Source of the DNA: Halobacillus salinus
Lineage (GTDB): Bacteria; Bacillota; Bacilli; Bacillales; Halobacillaceae
NCBI RefSeq assembly: GCF_004684905.1
Contig: NZ_SRJC01000003.1
Coordinates: forward strand, 1-64,000
Length of the DNA stretch: 64,000 bases
Reading direction: 5' to 3'
This document shows, piece by piece, positions 34,725 to 44,515 of this stretch. Position 1 is the stretch's first letter, and each line of letters opens with the position of its first letter. The translations under genes were made by a program, and so were the position numbers. The notes below the pieces were generated by a model that searched no databases, was not told the DNA's origin, and saw only the letters and a program-made list of their open reading frames with translations.

Positions 34725-34757
34725 AAAGCGTGTGGTCAAAAGGCCATACGCTTTTTT
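34725..34757 (+). terminator. kapB terminator
   Basis: AAAGCGTGTGG/CCATACGCTTT (one G-T pair), then TTTT. Confidence 0.85.
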
Positions 34758-34776
34758 ACTGGCTCCCATTTCAGTC

Positions 34777-34805
34777 AAAAAAACTCGGCGCCTGCGCGCC
34801 GAGTT
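34777..34805 (-). terminator. khtU terminator
   Basis: AACTCGGCGC/GCGCCGAGTT, 4-nt loop, then TTTTTTT on the minus strand; it begins at the khtU stop. Confidence 0.92.
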
Positions 34806-35983
34806 CAACTGCCTGGTACTTTAAGGTTTCGCTTTTTCTTAACAGGTTTTCCGTACACTTTGTTCGTGATCTTCGGGGCTTGTTCGAATAAGATCATACC
34901 GATGAAAGCAGCAATCACAATGTATAGACCACTGAACACCTTCATCATTCCGGTTGCTACACTTGCAATGACAACGGAAAATTCTCCCCTTGCACACAAT
35001 GAGAAACCAGCTCTCATCGAGGCGCGTTTCGATAAGCCGTATAAAGGACCACCTATGATTCCAAGTAAAACTTTAGAGAAGATAGACCAGACGATAATCG
35101 ATATGAGCAACCCGGCCATCGGAACGCCGTCTCCGAGATTGATGGTCGTTCCGAAATAGATGAAGAATGTAGGAAGCATCAAGTCACGTACTGGAAATAC
35201 GGTCTGCTCCACTTTTTCGATTCGTCCTATTTCGGCGAGCATCATTCCTGCTAAGAATGCTCCTAATACTTCAGACAACCCTAAGAACAAGGCTAGTCCT
35301 CCGTAGGACAACGCAATCCCAATCAGTAATGCAATTTTGAAATCTTCATCATCTATTCTATCGAGAAACCTCTCGAATTTCTTGAAGACCGTTTTTCCAA
35401 GTACTATAGCCAGAGCTGTAAGGCCAATGATCTTCCCTACAAGCAATAGGAAGGTGAGCGATGTGAAGCTCTCTCCAGAACTCACACCGAACAATATTGC
35501 CACGACAATCGGCGCCACTAAGTCTTCAAAGATCAGGATGGCGAGCATGAATTCGGTTTCGGTGTTCGCCATTCGGCCACGATCATCCAGGAGTTTCGCT
35601 GTAATAGAAGAACTGGTAGCATAGACAATTCCACCGACTAGAAAGCTCTCGAATGGACTTAACCCGAACAAGAAGGCAATTCCTGTCGTTACCCCTAAGC
35701 TCAGTACAACATCAAGCAAACCGGATGGCCAGATCCGCTTCGCAATCCCGCCGAGCCGTTCCACGTTGAATTCAAGGCCAAGTAGGAAAAACAAGAGTAC
35801 AATACCGATTTCACTAGCGAAATGGAGCAGTTCGTTATCGTGAAGTACATCGGCTAAAATAATGCCGAGTATGATATACAAGATGACATTGGGTAATTTG
35901 ATTTTGATTGCTAAATACCCTAAGTAGAAAATAAATAGCAAAATAAGCCCTGCCCCTAGCAAGGCCGGGAATTCAGTATGCAC
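34805..35983 (-). CDS. khtU: K+(Na+)/H+ antiporter, CPA2 family (KhtU-like)
   Basis: 392 residues with about 11-12 membrane helices; GTG start. The core shows LFFLLGLEFNVERLG, ATSSSITAKLL and EDLVAPIVVAI, typical of KefB-type exchangers, but without the C-terminal RCK domain, which is supplied by the neighbouring KhtT. The pair exports K+ in exchange for protons and helps at high pH or high K+. Separated from khtT by 6 bp. Confidence 0.92.
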   Translation of the reverse strand: MHTEFPALLGAGLILLFIFYLGYLAIKIKLPNVILYIILGIILADVLHDNELLHFASEIGIVLLFFLLGLEFNVERLGGIAKRIWPSGLLDVVLSLGVTTGIAFLFGLSPFESFLVGGIVYATSSSITAKLLDDRGRMANTETEFMLAILIFEDLVAPIVVAILFGVSSGESFTSLTFLLLVGKIIGLTALAIVLGKTVFKKFERFLDRIDDEDFKIALLIGIALSYGGLALFLGLSEVLGAFLAGMMLAEIGRIEKVEQTVFPVRDLMLPTFFIYFGTTINLGDGVPMAGLLISIIVWSIFSKVLLGIIGGPLYGLSKRASMRAGFSLCARGEFSVVIASVATGMMKVFSGLYIVIAAFIGMILFEQAPKITNKVYGKPVKKKRNLKVPGS

Positions 35984-35989
35984 CAGCGA

Positions 35990-36487
35990 TCATTCCTCTC
36001 CTTTACACAAGTCGGATAAGGTATCTATTTGATCCTGCTTTCCAATTGTCATGATGACATCTCCTGGTTGCAATTTCGTATCAGCTTCTGGGATTGCGAT
36101 CGTTTCGTCCCCTTTGACGATACCGATGATCGTCGCTCCCGTTTTATTACGGATTTCAGATTCTTCGATCGTCTTATACGCAAGGCTTGATTTCTCTAGG
36201 AGTTCTACCCAATCGATGACGATTTGATTTTTGAAAATCTTCAACTTGTCGGCATCGACAGGTTGATACGTCGCCCCTAACAATTGAGCTCCTAACTCCC
36301 TCGTTTCATCCGATGTTAAATCCATGGCGAAATCTGCCTCTTCACTATCGGCATCATCAAAGAAATACAATTCTCTTTTTCCGGTGTGGTGGACAATCAG
36401 GACAAGCATACTGTCCTCACCCGTTCTGAGTGAGATCTTTTGACCAATACCAGGTAATTTCGAGATTGAAATATTCACTTTTTTCAC
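35990..36487 (-). CDS. khtT: Antiporter regulatory subunit with RCK-C (TrkA-C) domain, KhtT-like
   Basis: 165 residues, the same length as B. subtilis KhtT. The N-terminal half is alpha-beta; the C-terminal RCK_C domain (about 85-160) contains IRNKTGATIIGIVKGDE and LQPGDVIMTIG. Characterised homologues bind c-di-AMP and respond to pH to gate KhtU. GTG start. It lies 18 bp after the HD-GYP gene and 6 bp before khtU, so all three are probably one operon. Confidence 0.92.
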   Translation of the reverse strand: MKKVNISISKLPGIGQKISLRTGEDSMLVLIVHHTGKRELYFFDDADSEEADFAMDLTSDETRELGAQLLGATYQPVDADKLKIFKNQIVIDWVELLEKSSLAYKTIEESEIRNKTGATIIGIVKGDETIAIPEADTKLQPGDVIMTIGKQDQIDTLSDLCKGEE

Positions 36488-36505
36488 CCCTACCTTTATT
36501 CCATG

Positions 36506-37531
36506 TTACTCATTCATCACTTTATCAATAAACAATGTGGTTTCCTTGGACAAATCAATGACTTCGACATCATAATTGTTCATTAACTCGTTATTCTGAA
36601 AAGCACGAACGACAGGCCGTTGAGGCAGTCCGTGGTTCTGCGCTGTGATCGTTCCATACTTTCCGTTTGATAAACGCACATTCGAGCCGTTTGGATAGAT
36701 GGCGATACTCCTTAAGAATTGCCATACGATATCATGATCATACCACTTGTTCGTGTGACCAAGGATCTTTTCACAAGCCTCATAGGGCATCAAAGGTGTC
36801 GCACCGTCCATTGGAGCAACCAAATTGTCGTAATCATTAGCTACACTAACAATTTTAGCATAAGGATGCAGTTTTTCCTTGGTAATCCCCCTAGGTTTGC
36901 CACTACCATCCAATCGTTCATGGTGTTGAAAGGCAACATGAGAGACCAACGTGCTTAACTCGCGGCTCTTTCTCAGTAAATTGAACCCTTTCCAAGTATG
37001 ATGGTTTTCTTTCCCCGGCTGATTTTCCAAAGACTTGCCTACATCATGCAGCAACGCTCCTGTACCAAGCTCTTTCAATTCTTTTGGCGTGTACCCCATT
37101 TTCATGCCGATGAGAACGGACATGATGGCGACGTGTGTGGAGTGCACGAACAATTTATTAGCTTCCGTGCGAATATCATTAAGATGGAGAAGCACATCTT
37201 TTGAATGCATCAATTCACTCATGATTTTCTCAGCGGATTTTCCAATCTGCTGCGGCTGAAAGTTCTTGCCCGATTGGATATAATCGAACGATTTGGACAA
37301 ATTCGCCAGCACCTCACGCTTTGTCTCTTCATCAAAGGAATTCTCTTCTTCTACTTCTATACCTTCCGTATCCATCAGGTAAACCGCCTCAACTCCCATG
37401 TTCTTCAAACGAGAGATGATGCCAACTGTGAAGGAAACTCCTTTATTCAGTAAAATACGACCATCATCTGCATAGATGTTCTTTCCTAGCTGGTCATTTT
37501 GTTCGATGTTGTCGATTGAAGCGTAGCGCAT
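36506..37531 (-). CDS. Degenerate HD-GYP domain protein
   Basis: 341 residues: an N-terminal domain of about 120 residues shared with the HD-GYP protein at 59335-60429, an HD-GYP domain (about 125-265) and a C-terminal beta domain (NGKYGTITAQNHG). HD is present (LLHDVGK, 161-167) and HHERLDGSG at 203-211, but the diagnostic GYP reads GKP (211-213), the loop after HDVGK is about 13 residues shorter, and the expected D-x-x-D-A...R-x-Y after the GYP site reads NDYDNLVAP. c-di-GMP hydrolysis is doubtful; binding or regulation is possible. It leads into khtT-khtU. Confidence 0.85.
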   Translation of the reverse strand: MRYASIDNIEQNDQLGKNIYADDGRILLNKGVSFTVGIISRLKNMGVEAVYLMDTEGIEVEEENSFDEETKREVLANLSKSFDYIQSGKNFQPQQIGKSAEKIMSELMHSKDVLLHLNDIRTEANKLFVHSTHVAIMSVLIGMKMGYTPKELKELGTGALLHDVGKSLENQPGKENHHTWKGFNLLRKSRELSTLVSHVAFQHHERLDGSGKPRGITKEKLHPYAKIVSVANDYDNLVAPMDGATPLMPYEACEKILGHTNKWYDHDIVWQFLRSIAIYPNGSNVRLSNGKYGTITAQNHGLPQRPVVRAFQNNELMNNYDVEVIDLSKETTLFIDKVMNE

Positions 37532-37661
37532 AAGTCCCTCTCCTAAGTAGTGTTCTGTAATCCTATTCTATCAGCACCTACTATGAATACAACACTATTT
37601 GTTTTCTACTTTTCGGTGTGGTAACTTAAAGAAGTCGAACGATTCGGAGGAGGTAATACCT

Positions 37662-38372
37662 ATGACAACACATATCGGTGCAAACCCTGGAGATATTGCA
37701 GACAAGATTCTATTGCCAGGTGACCCACTACGCGCAAAATATATTGCAGAGAATTTCTTAGAAGACGTAACGTGCTATAACGAAGTACGCGGCATGTACG
37801 GCTATACTGGTACTTACAAAGGAGAGCGCATCTCCGTACAAGGTACAGGAATGGGCGTTCCATCCATTTCCATCTACGTCAACGAGTTAATCGAAGGATT
37901 CGATGTGAAGAAATTGATCCGCGTCGGCTCTTGCGGAGCGCTTCAAAGTGACGTGAAAGTCCGCGACGTGATCTTGGCTTCTACATCTACAACAGACTCT
38001 CAAATGAACCGTATGGTGTTCGGAGGCATCGATTTCGCTCCTACAGCTGACTTCGGTCTTCTCAAGAACGCTTATGATGCCGGGGAAGCTAAAGGGCTCA
38101 ACCTACGTGTAGGTAACGTATTCACGAGTGACAGCTTCTACCGCGACAATGCAATGGACATGTTCAACTTGCTAGCGAAGTACAATGTCCTTGCGGTTGA
38201 AATGGAGACGACAGCTCTTTACACATTAGCTGCCAAATATAACCGTCAAGCCCTTTCCGTACTGACTGTCAGCGACCACATCCTGACAGGAGAAGAAACG
38301 ACAGCAGAAGAACGCCAAACTACCTTCAACGATATGATCGAAGTAGCGCTGGAAGCTGCTATCCAAGACTAA
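37662..38372 (+). CDS. deoD: Purine nucleoside phosphorylase, DeoD type
   Basis: 236 residues from the ATG at 37662 (GGAGGAGG upstream). Hexameric NP-I family. The phosphate site uses PGDPLRAK near residue 20 and [20 protein letters not shown] near residue 180 binds ribose; the base-site Asp is in [10 protein letters not shown]. It phosphorolyses 6-oxo- and 6-amino-purine nucleosides. Monocistronic, divergent from the HD-GYP gene. Confidence 0.96.
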   Translation: MTTHIGANPGDIADKILLPGDPLRAKYIAENFLEDVTCYNEVRGMYGYTGTYKGERISVQGTGMGVPSISIYVNELIEGFDVKKLIRVGSCGALQSDVKVRDVILASTSTTDSQMNRMVFGGIDFAPTADFGLLKNAYDAGEAKGLNLRVGNVFTSDSFYRDNAMDMFNLLAKYNVLAVEMETTALYTLAAKYNRQALSVLTVSDHILTGEETTAEERQTTFNDMIEVALEAAIQD

Positions 38373-38378
38373 TGTGGC

Positions 38379-38408
38379 AAGCCCCGTAATTGTTACGGGG
38401 CTTTTTTC
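38379..38408 (+). terminator. deoD terminator
   Basis: AAGCCCCGTAA/TTACGGGGCTT, 3-nt loop, then TTTT. Confidence 0.9.
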
Positions 38409-38541
38409 TTTGCTTTGGGCGGTGCTATCTACAACAACGGACCGACTTTCAAGCAATTCCCAGCTTCTATTTCACACGTCTTACATCCTATACAATTCTT
38501 CCAATATCGATTGAGTCAAGCGCCTAGACTTCTCTAGTTTT

Positions 38542-38582
38542 AAAAAAATTTGCCATAGAGAAGTACCTTCTCTATGGCAAAA
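38542..38582 (-). terminator. pepA terminator
   Basis: A perfect 16-bp stem built on TTGCCATAGAGAAG/CTTCTCTATGGCAA, then a T run on the minus strand. Confidence 0.92.
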
Positions 38583-38592
38583 AATTAAAACC

Positions 38593-40050
38593 TTATAAAT
38601 TCATAACATAATTAGCCAACGTTTTAGACATGACACCCGTCGGTCCTTTTGGTCCAAGTTCATGAGCGGATTCGGCAACCGATGTACCGGCAATATCCAA
38701 GTGCACCCATGGAGTGTCGCCAACGAACGCTCCTACAAACGCACCACCCATAATCGCATGGGCCTTTCTGGTCGGAGAATTGTTCAAGTCGGCAATGTCA
38801 CTCTTACGGACTTGGGCTTTATAATCGTCGTTGTACGGAAGCTGCCAAATCGGCTCTCCCTTTGACTCTCCGCTTCTTTCTACGGCATCATAAAATTTAC
38901 GGTCATTCGTCATGGCGCCCGTCATCCAGGAACCAAGTGCTGTAACAACACCACCTGTCAGCGTCGCCACATTGATGATTCTGTCGGCACCTTTTTCTTT
39001 CGCATAGGTAACCCCATCTGCAAGTGCCAGACGACCTTCCGCATCTGTGTTCAATACCTCTATCGTTTGACCACTCATGGACGTTATAACGTCATCCGGC
39101 TTAAATGCATCGCCAGAAATCATATTATCGGATGACGGAATCACAGCGATGACGTTTTTCTCTGGCTTCAGTCGTCCTACGGTTTCCATAGCACCAAGAA
39201 CAGCCGCTGCTCCTCCCATATCCCCTTTCATTCCAGGCATACCGGTTTTGGATTTGATGGAGTAACCACCTGTGTCATACGTTATCCCTTTACCAACAAA
39301 TGCCGTTACGTCCTTCCACTCGTCTAAGCCTTGATAAGTCAAGACAATCATCTTAGGCGGCTCGACCGATCCCTGGTTAACGGCGAGGAGCGCCCCCATT
39401 CCGAGCTCTTCCATTTGTTCTTTATCTAGAATTTCCGCTTTCATATCGTATTGATCCGCAAGTTCCTTTGCGTATTCTGCAAGCTTCGATGCCGTAATGA
39501 CATTAGCAGGTAAGTGGACTAAGTCACGTGCTTTGTTAACGCCACGCGCATATGCTTCCCCTGTTGCTAAAGCAGTGCTCACCACATCTTCTGGTTGTCC
39601 TGTAAAGACATTCAACTGCTGCATGCTAACGTTCTGACTTTGGTTCGTTTTGAACGTCGGTAACGTGTACGTAGCCATTACCAGTGACTCTGCAAGCAAT
39701 TCCGCTCCTACTTCTCCAGGAAGCTCACCTAATAAACCATCCAGATCAACGCCTACCTCTTCCTTATGAATACTTTGGAAAGCATGGCCTAATGCTTTTC
39801 TGAACCGGTCGTGGTTCCACTGCTCACGCTTACCTAACCCTACTACGTGCAAGCGCTCCGGCAGCCCTTCTTTTGCAAAATGCAAAGTCGTAATCGCCTT
39901 GAAACGAGCCGAAACGTCTCCTCGCTGTATGTACGTATTCCCTTCTCTTTGTAGATCATCATTTCCTGATTGCAGACTTTCTCCTTCAAACAAACCAACT
40001 AGAAGTGTTCCTTCTACTCGATCCGCTTTAGATTTGATAATAAACATCAT
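38593..40050 (-). CDS. pepA: Leucyl aminopeptidase (M17, PepA family)
   Basis: 485 residues. The N-terminal domain binds or regulates; the C-terminal catalytic domain holds the two-zinc site in GKGITYDTGGYSIK and NTDAEGRLALADGV, with the catalytic Lys and Arg of the family in those motifs. Start at the first of two ATGs, 6 nt after GGAGG. It corresponds to B. subtilis yuiE; broad N-terminal peptide trimming is expected. Confidence 0.95.
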   Translation of the reverse strand: MMFIIKSKADRVEGTLLVGLFEGESLQSGNDDLQREGNTYIQRGDVSARFKAITTLHFAKEGLPERLHVVGLGKREQWNHDRFRKALGHAFQSIHKEEVGVDLDGLLGELPGEVGAELLAESLVMATYTLPTFKTNQSQNVSMQQLNVFTGQPEDVVSTALATGEAYARGVNKARDLVHLPANVITASKLAEYAKELADQYDMKAEILDKEQMEELGMGALLAVNQGSVEPPKMIVLTYQGLDEWKDVTAFVGKGITYDTGGYSIKSKTGMPGMKGDMGGAAAVLGAMETVGRLKPEKNVIAVIPSSDNMISGDAFKPDDVITSMSGQTIEVLNTDAEGRLALADGVTYAKEKGADRIINVATLTGGVVTALGSWMTGAMTNDRKFYDAVERSGESKGEPIWQLPYNDDYKAQVRKSDIADLNNSPTRKAHAIMGGAFVGAFVGDTPWVHLDIAGTSVAESAHELGPKGPTGVMSKTLANYVMNL

Positions 40051-40200
40051 CTAACACCTCCACCTCACAGTATACAAAAAAATTCGAACTTTGCCTCATG
40101 AGACAGGTCAGCGGTATTGGAAATGTGGTATAATGAATTTGTTTTCATACAAGAAATAGCGATATTTAATCAACCTCATGTAGCCGGAAAGGATGTCACC

Positions 40201-40680
40201 ATGTTGTTCGATTTACTACATAACTTCCCCTTATGGGCGTCCATCGCCTCCATTTTTTTCGCACAGGCCGTTAAAGTTCCTATTCAATTCATTGCTTCTC
40301 GGCACTTTAGCCCTTCGCTCGCTTTCAGTACTGGCGGGATGCCAAGCAGCCACTCCGCAGCGGTCACCGCACTAGCTACCGGAGTCGGTATAGAGCAAGG
40401 ATTCGATTCTCCCATTTTTGCCGTAGCGTGTGTATTCTCCATCATCGTAATGTTTGACTCCACTGGTGTACGTCGTCAAACTGGCGAACAGGCAATCATG
40501 CTGAATATCCTTCTCAAAGACTTCAATCGTTTCGTGAACGAGGCGAGAGATTGGGGAAATAAAGAAGAATATCAGAAGAAAGAAGAGTTGAAAGAATTGC
40601 TTGGACACCAGCCGATTGAAGTATTTTTCGGAGGACTGACCGGAATTCTCCTGACCTTTTTGATTTATTCGTTCATATAA
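40201..40680 (+). CDS. yuiD: DUF212 membrane protein YuiD (PAP2-like)
   Basis: 159 residues from the ATG at 40201 (AAAGGATG upstream), with about four membrane segments. The phosphatase-like motif MPSSHSAAV (47-55), FDSTGVRRQTGEQA and LGHQPIEVFFGG are hallmarks of the DUF212 group, distantly related to vanadium-dependent acid phosphatases. The substrate is unknown. Divergent from pepA and convergent with yuiC. Confidence 0.88.
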   Translation: MLFDLLHNFPLWASIASIFFAQAVKVPIQFIASRHFSPSLAFSTGGMPSSHSAAVTALATGVGIEQGFDSPIFAVACVFSIIVMFDSTGVRRQTGEQAIMLNILLKDFNRFVNEARDWGNKEEYQKKEELKELLGHQPIEVFFGGLTGILLTFLIYSFI

Positions 40681-40695
40681 ATTTGGACTAAAAAC

Positions 40696-40735
40696 CAGAA
40701 AGCCCCTGTCTGACTCAGACAGGGGCTTTCTTTTA
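40696..40735. terminator. Bidirectional terminator between yuiD and yuiC
   Basis: A long perfect stem around AAAGCCCCTGTCTGA/TCAGACAGGGGCTTT; it reaches the yuiC stop codon. Confidence 0.92.
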
Positions 40736-41413
40736 ATTTTCACTCATCTGGTTGCGGAAAACCTGAAGCGCTTCGTTCTCATTAAGATTCGTTAATTCCT
40801 CTTCGGTCAGTTTCCCTGTTCCTTTTTTCACAAGATAGACATCCAGCGTCTTCTTTCCCCATTGAGCGTACACATCGTCGACGGTATGAAAATACAAATC
40901 GAGTTCATTCCCCTCGATTGCGCCTCCTTTATCTGCTACCACACCGTATCCATATCCCGGTATGAACAACACCGTTCCGATCGGAAACACATTAAGGTCC
41001 GCCGCTATGGTGGAATATAGATCACGCTTCACTTCTACCCCAGAGAATGTAATCCCGTACTCAGGATGATCCGGTGTCTTCCCTGTCGATTCTTCTCCGG
41101 CAGTATAGCCGGTAGCCGTTACAGTGTGGCTCGGATACTGACTGAGATCTACCGCTTCTTCTAATTCCTTCGTCGTTTGAACACTAGCACTGGAAATATA
41201 GCGTTGATCTGCCTCTTTTACTTTCAAAGACTTTGATTCCAAGTCCACTTTATGAAGACCTCGAGAGGCCCCTTGATGGGTTTCCCCACTGAATTTCGCC
41301 GCAATCCATTCATCCAGATCTGTAACAGATACATTCGTGATGTTACTCACCGTAAAGTAAAAAGCAAGTAGAAATAAAAGAGTGATTGCTATGTTATGAT
41401 ATCGCTTGTTCAT
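40733..41413 (-). CDS. yuiC: 3D-domain cell-wall-associated protein YuiC
   Basis: 226 residues from the ATG at 41413 (GAGGTGAT upstream). One N-terminal membrane helix (about 8-22), then an outside domain. The C-terminal 3D domain, a double-psi beta barrel related to MltA and resuscitation-promoting enzymes, shows [30 protein letters not shown] and GNELDLYF with the three conserved Asp. Muralytic activity is expected by homology. Confidence 0.9.
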   Translation of the reverse strand: MNKRYHNIAITLLFLLAFYFTVSNITNVSVTDLDEWIAAKFSGETHQGASRGLHKVDLESKSLKVKEADQRYISSASVQTTKELEEAVDLSQYPSHTVTATGYTAGEESTGKTPDHPEYGITFSGVEVKRDLYSTIAADLNVFPIGTVLFIPGYGYGVVADKGGAIEGNELDLYFHTVDDVYAQWGKKTLDVYLVKKGTGKLTEEELTNLNENEALQVFRNQMSEN

Positions 41414-41463
41414 GATCATCACCTCTAGGTGTCATCATGTCCAAGTCGCAGTTTATTATTCAT

Positions 41464-41494
41464 CAAAAAACGCCATTACACATGGTAATGGCGT
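41464..41494 (-). terminator. yuiB terminator
   Basis: ACGCCATTAC/GTAATGGCGT, 5-nt loop, then TTTTTT on the minus strand. Confidence 0.9.
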
Positions 41495-41499
41495 ATGTA

Positions 41500-41817
41500 T
41501 TAGAACATCTGATATCCGTTTTTCCTTAACTTCCGGATGACGATACCCGCTACGATCGTTCCGATGAACCCACTCGTCAAAATGATAATATCAACTACTT
41601 TTAAGTTCGCAATATGAGAAAAGACATTAGGAAACGCTTCCCCAGGTTGTGAAAAGTAATTCGTCCACGGAAAGTCATCCACAATGAACAACACGATCAC
41701 GGGATATACGAAAGACATGATCCATGAAGAACGAAGAATCATATTTAATAGGAACGATATTCCGAAGAACAGCACGAAAAATAAAAGCATTGATACGGCA
41801 AACTGTACGATATTCAA
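41500..41817 (-). CDS. yuiB: Membrane protein YuiB
   Basis: 105 residues from the TTG at 41817, preceded by AGGGGG at a 7-nt spacing. An ATG 21 codons upstream in frame lacks a ribosome site and would add a hydrophilic extension not seen in the B. subtilis protein as I recall it. Three membrane helices (ISFLLNMIL, VYPVIVLFIV, IIILTSGFIGTIVAG). Function unknown. Between yumB and yuiC, as in B. subtilis; the tiny yuiA gene was not found. Confidence 0.82.
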   Translation of the reverse strand: MNIVQFAVSMLLFFVLFFGISFLLNMILRSSWIMSFVYPVIVLFIVDDFPWTNYFSQPGEAFPNVFSHIANLKVVDIIILTSGFIGTIVAGIVIRKLRKNGYQMF

Positions 41818-41935
41818 CTTATTTCCCCCTATAAAAACTTCACCAAATTTCATTCTATATGGCTTCTGAAAAAAGCGCAACCTGATGAAAAAGCTTTTGG
41901 TAATGCTTATTTATAGAGCGAGTAATAAAATCCAC

Positions 41936-41970
41936 AAAAAAAGCAGAGACACAAGCGGTCTCTGCTTTTT
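41936..41970 (-). terminator. yumB terminator
   Basis: AAAAAGCAGAGAC/GTCTCTGCTTTTT stem just beyond the yumB stop; the minus strand then reads TTTTTG. Confidence 0.88.
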
Positions 41971-41976
41971 GATATC

Positions 41977-43200
41977 TTAGAAGTTAAAGAAATTCAATTT
42001 ACCTTTTTTCAAGACTAATGGAAGACCACCAAGCTTCAGAAGGTAGCGATTGTCGATGATTTTCTTCATCGCAGATGCCTGCCATCCGAAGAGCTTCTTA
42101 CCATCGAAGACAACACCAATAGCATCGTCATCGCCTAGGGAAGCTACTGTACCTTGAATGTTTGGTACGAAGTCTTCTTCGTGTCCACCGCCGCGGATTT
42201 TACCAGCAAGGTTGTCAGCTAAGAACTCAGCTTGCTGAATCGCGATTTGAGCTGTCGGTGGGTAAGGACGTCCAGTTTCTTCATTCATAATCAGAGAGCA
42301 GTCTCCAACGATGAATACATCTTCGTATCCCTTAGGACGAAGTTGTCCATCTACCGGAGTACGTCCACGATTTGATTCGAATCCAGCGTTCTCTACAAGA
42401 GAGTTACCACGTACACCAGCTGCCCATACAACCGTGTTCGTCGGAATCTCTTCGCGTTCTTCATCTTTTTCGAAGACAAGCTGGTTCTCTGTTACTTCCT
42501 TAATCATAGCACCGATCTTGAATTCAACGCCTCTTGCTTCAAGAGAGTTCATCGCATATTCAACAAGTGCTGGGTCGAAACCAGGAAGTGCTGTCGGAGC
42601 TGCTTCGACGTTGATGATACGTACGTTTTCACGTGGTACATCGTATTCTTTACAAAGTTCCGGTACACGGTTAGCAAGCTCACCTACGAACTCGATACCT
42701 GTGAAACCAGCACCACCAACAACGATGTTCAAGCGTTCTTGCTTCTTCTCTACTTCGTTGTTGTATTTCGCAAAGTTATACTCGATATGTTGACGGATCA
42801 AGCGGGAGCTGTTGATGTTATTGATAGTGTAGGCATGCTCCTCAAGACCAGGAATTCCGAAAGTCGCTGCTTCGAAACCTAGACCGATTACAAGGTAATC
42901 ATAAGAAAGGTCGCTGTTTTCAAGTACGACTGTCTTCTCGTCCGGCTTGATCTCTGTTACTGTATCTTGAACAAAGTTAACACGGCTTGTGTTTACAACG
43001 TCCGCGATTTTAAGACGTGTACGATCGTGGTGCAGAGTACCTGCTGCGTTCTCATGCAACCAAGTCGTCTGGTAGTGGTAATCGTGCTTGTTTACCAATG
43101 TGATTTTGGCATCATTGGCGCCCAATTTCTTCTGCAGTTTCACTGCAGTCATGATTCCTCCATAACCTGCACCGAGGATGACAATACTAGGACTTTTCAT
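41977..43200 (-). CDS. yumB: Type II NADH dehydrogenase-like flavoprotein (YumB)
   Basis: 407 residues, two-dinucleotide-binding-domain flavoprotein. FAD-binding ILGAGYGGI (8-16), NADH-binding [11 protein letters not shown], and the second FAD contact DVFIVGDCS, with [11 protein letters not shown] near the quinone site. It ends in an amphipathic C terminus ([15 protein letters not shown]) suited to membrane association. It probably passes electrons from NADH to menaquinone without proton pumping. A Rex-like operator lies just upstream. Confidence 0.92.
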   Translation of the reverse strand: MKSPSIVILGAGYGGIMTAVKLQKKLGANDAKITLVNKHDYHYQTTWLHENAAGTLHHDRTRLKIADVVNTSRVNFVQDTVTEIKPDEKTVVLENSDLSYDYLVIGLGFEAATFGIPGLEEHAYTINNINSSRLIRQHIEYNFAKYNNEVEKKQERLNIVVGGAGFTGIEFVGELANRVPELCKEYDVPRENVRIINVEAAPTALPGFDPALVEYAMNSLEARGVEFKIGAMIKEVTENQLVFEKDEEREEIPTNTVVWAAGVRGNSLVENAGFESNRGRTPVDGQLRPKGYEDVFIVGDCSLIMNEETGRPYPPTAQIAIQQAEFLADNLAGKIRGGGHEEDFVPNIQGTVASLGDDDAIGVVFDGKKLFGWQASAMKKIIDNRYLLKLGGLPLVLKKGKLNFFNF

Positions 43201-43245
43201 TAGAAATCACTTCCATCTCGTAATATTTTTACCCAAAGACTTCGT

Positions 43246-43263
43246 TTGTGACTACTTTCACAT
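43246..43263 (-). promoter_or_regulatory. Candidate Rex operator upstream of yumB
   Basis: Read on the plus strand, TTGTGACTACTTTCACAT matches the Rex consensus TTGTGAANNNNTTCACAA at 12 of 14 defined positions. On the minus strand it overlaps a GATAAT -10-like sequence and lies 46-63 bp upstream of the yumB start. Rex senses NADH/NAD+ and represses ndh in B. subtilis. Confidence 0.6.
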
Positions 43264-43493
43264 TATCATATAAAAAAAGATTGCCGAATAACCAAAGAAG
43301 TTGTCACAATATCGTAATAAGTTATCTAGTCCCATCTTAGACCTTTTTATTGTGATTTTCAACCCAAAAAACAGTTATCGAAATTATGGAACAATTCGCT
43401 TCATTGTAATTGCTTACATGAGCTAGAATTCCCATCTGTCATTTTTTTATGATAGAATGTGATTTAGTGACATTTTTCAACAGGAGGATTATT

Positions 43494-44483
43494 ATGAGTG
43501 ACAAAATATATGATATAACTGTTATCGGCGGCGGCCCCGTCGGTTTGTTCACCGCCTTCTACGGCGGCTTGCGTCAGGCAAGCGTCAATATTATTGAGAG
43601 CCTTCCTCACCTAGGTGGTCAATTGACGGCTCTTTACCCTGAGAAATATATATACGACGTTGCAGGATTCCCTAAAGTCCGTGCTCAAGAGCTAGTCGAT
43701 AATCTAGAAGAACAGGCAATGGCTTTCGATCCTACCGTCACCCTTAAGGAAGAAGTGAAACACGTCGAGCGCGTGGAAGACGATGTGTTGAAGCTGACGA
43801 CGAACAAAGGCGTACATTATACAAGAACGATGGTCATCACTGCTGGAAACGGAGCATTCGCACCGAGAAAGCTTAAGATAGACGATACAGAGAAATATGA
43901 AGAAACGAACTTACACTACCACGTAACTAATATGGATCAGTTCAAAGATAAAAAGGTAGTGATTGCCGGAGGCGGCGATTCTGCTGTCGACTGGGCATTA
44001 ATGCTAGAACCGATCGCCAAAGAAGTATCGATCATCCACCGCAGAGCTAAATTCCGTGCCCACGAACATAGTGTAGAGCAGCTGATGAATTCCAGCGTAA
44101 ATGTTTATACACCGTACGCACCGGAAGAATTAATCGGTGAAGAACGAATTGAACAAGTGAAGATCCAAGAAGTAAAAGGCGAGAAAGTCGAAACGATTGA
44201 CGTCGACGATGTCATCATCAACTACGGCTTCATCTCTTCCCTTGGACCGATCAAAGACTGGGAACTTGAAATTGATAAGAACAGCATTGTTGTCAATTCG
44301 AAAATGGAAACGAACATAAAAGGCATTTACGCTGCAGGCGATATCTGTACGTATCCTGGTAAAGTCAAACTGATCGCATCAGGATTCGGAGAAGGACCGA
44401 CAGCAGTAAACAACGCCAAAGCCTATATCGATCCTAGTGCCCGTGTACAACCGAAACACTCAACGAGCATGTTCGATCAATAA
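43494..44483 (+). CDS. yumC: Ferredoxin/flavodoxin-NADP reductase, thioredoxin-reductase-like (YumC)
   Basis: 329 residues from the ATG at 43494 (AGGAGG upstream). FAD motif [10 protein letters not shown] (about 9-18), NADP motif [12 protein letters not shown], and [14 protein letters not shown]. It lacks the CxxC of thioredoxin reductases, which marks the Bacillus-type FNR. It supplies reduced ferredoxin or flavodoxin. Divergent from yumB. Confidence 0.95.
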   Translation: MSDKIYDITVIGGGPVGLFTAFYGGLRQASVNIIESLPHLGGQLTALYPEKYIYDVAGFPKVRAQELVDNLEEQAMAFDPTVTLKEEVKHVERVEDDVLKLTTNKGVHYTRTMVITAGNGAFAPRKLKIDDTEKYEETNLHYHVTNMDQFKDKKVVIAGGGDSAVDWALMLEPIAKEVSIIHRRAKFRAHEHSVEQLMNSSVNVYTPYAPEELIGEERIEQVKIQEVKGEKVETIDVDDVIINYGFISSLGPIKDWELEIDKNSIVVNSKMETNIKGIYAAGDICTYPGKVKLIASGFGEGPTAVNNAKAYIDPSARVQPKHSTSMFDQ

Positions 44484-44515
44484 TAAGAAGGAGCCAGAGG
44501 GCTCCTTCTTTTTTT
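44484..44515 (+). terminator. yumC terminator
   Basis: AAGAAGGAGCC/GGCTCCTTCTT then TTTTT, starting at the stop codon. Confidence 0.9.

Noticed and set aside
41818-41880. 21-residue N-terminal extension of YuiB
   Set aside because: No ribosome site precedes the upstream ATG, whereas AGGGGG stands at good distance before the TTG at 41817.
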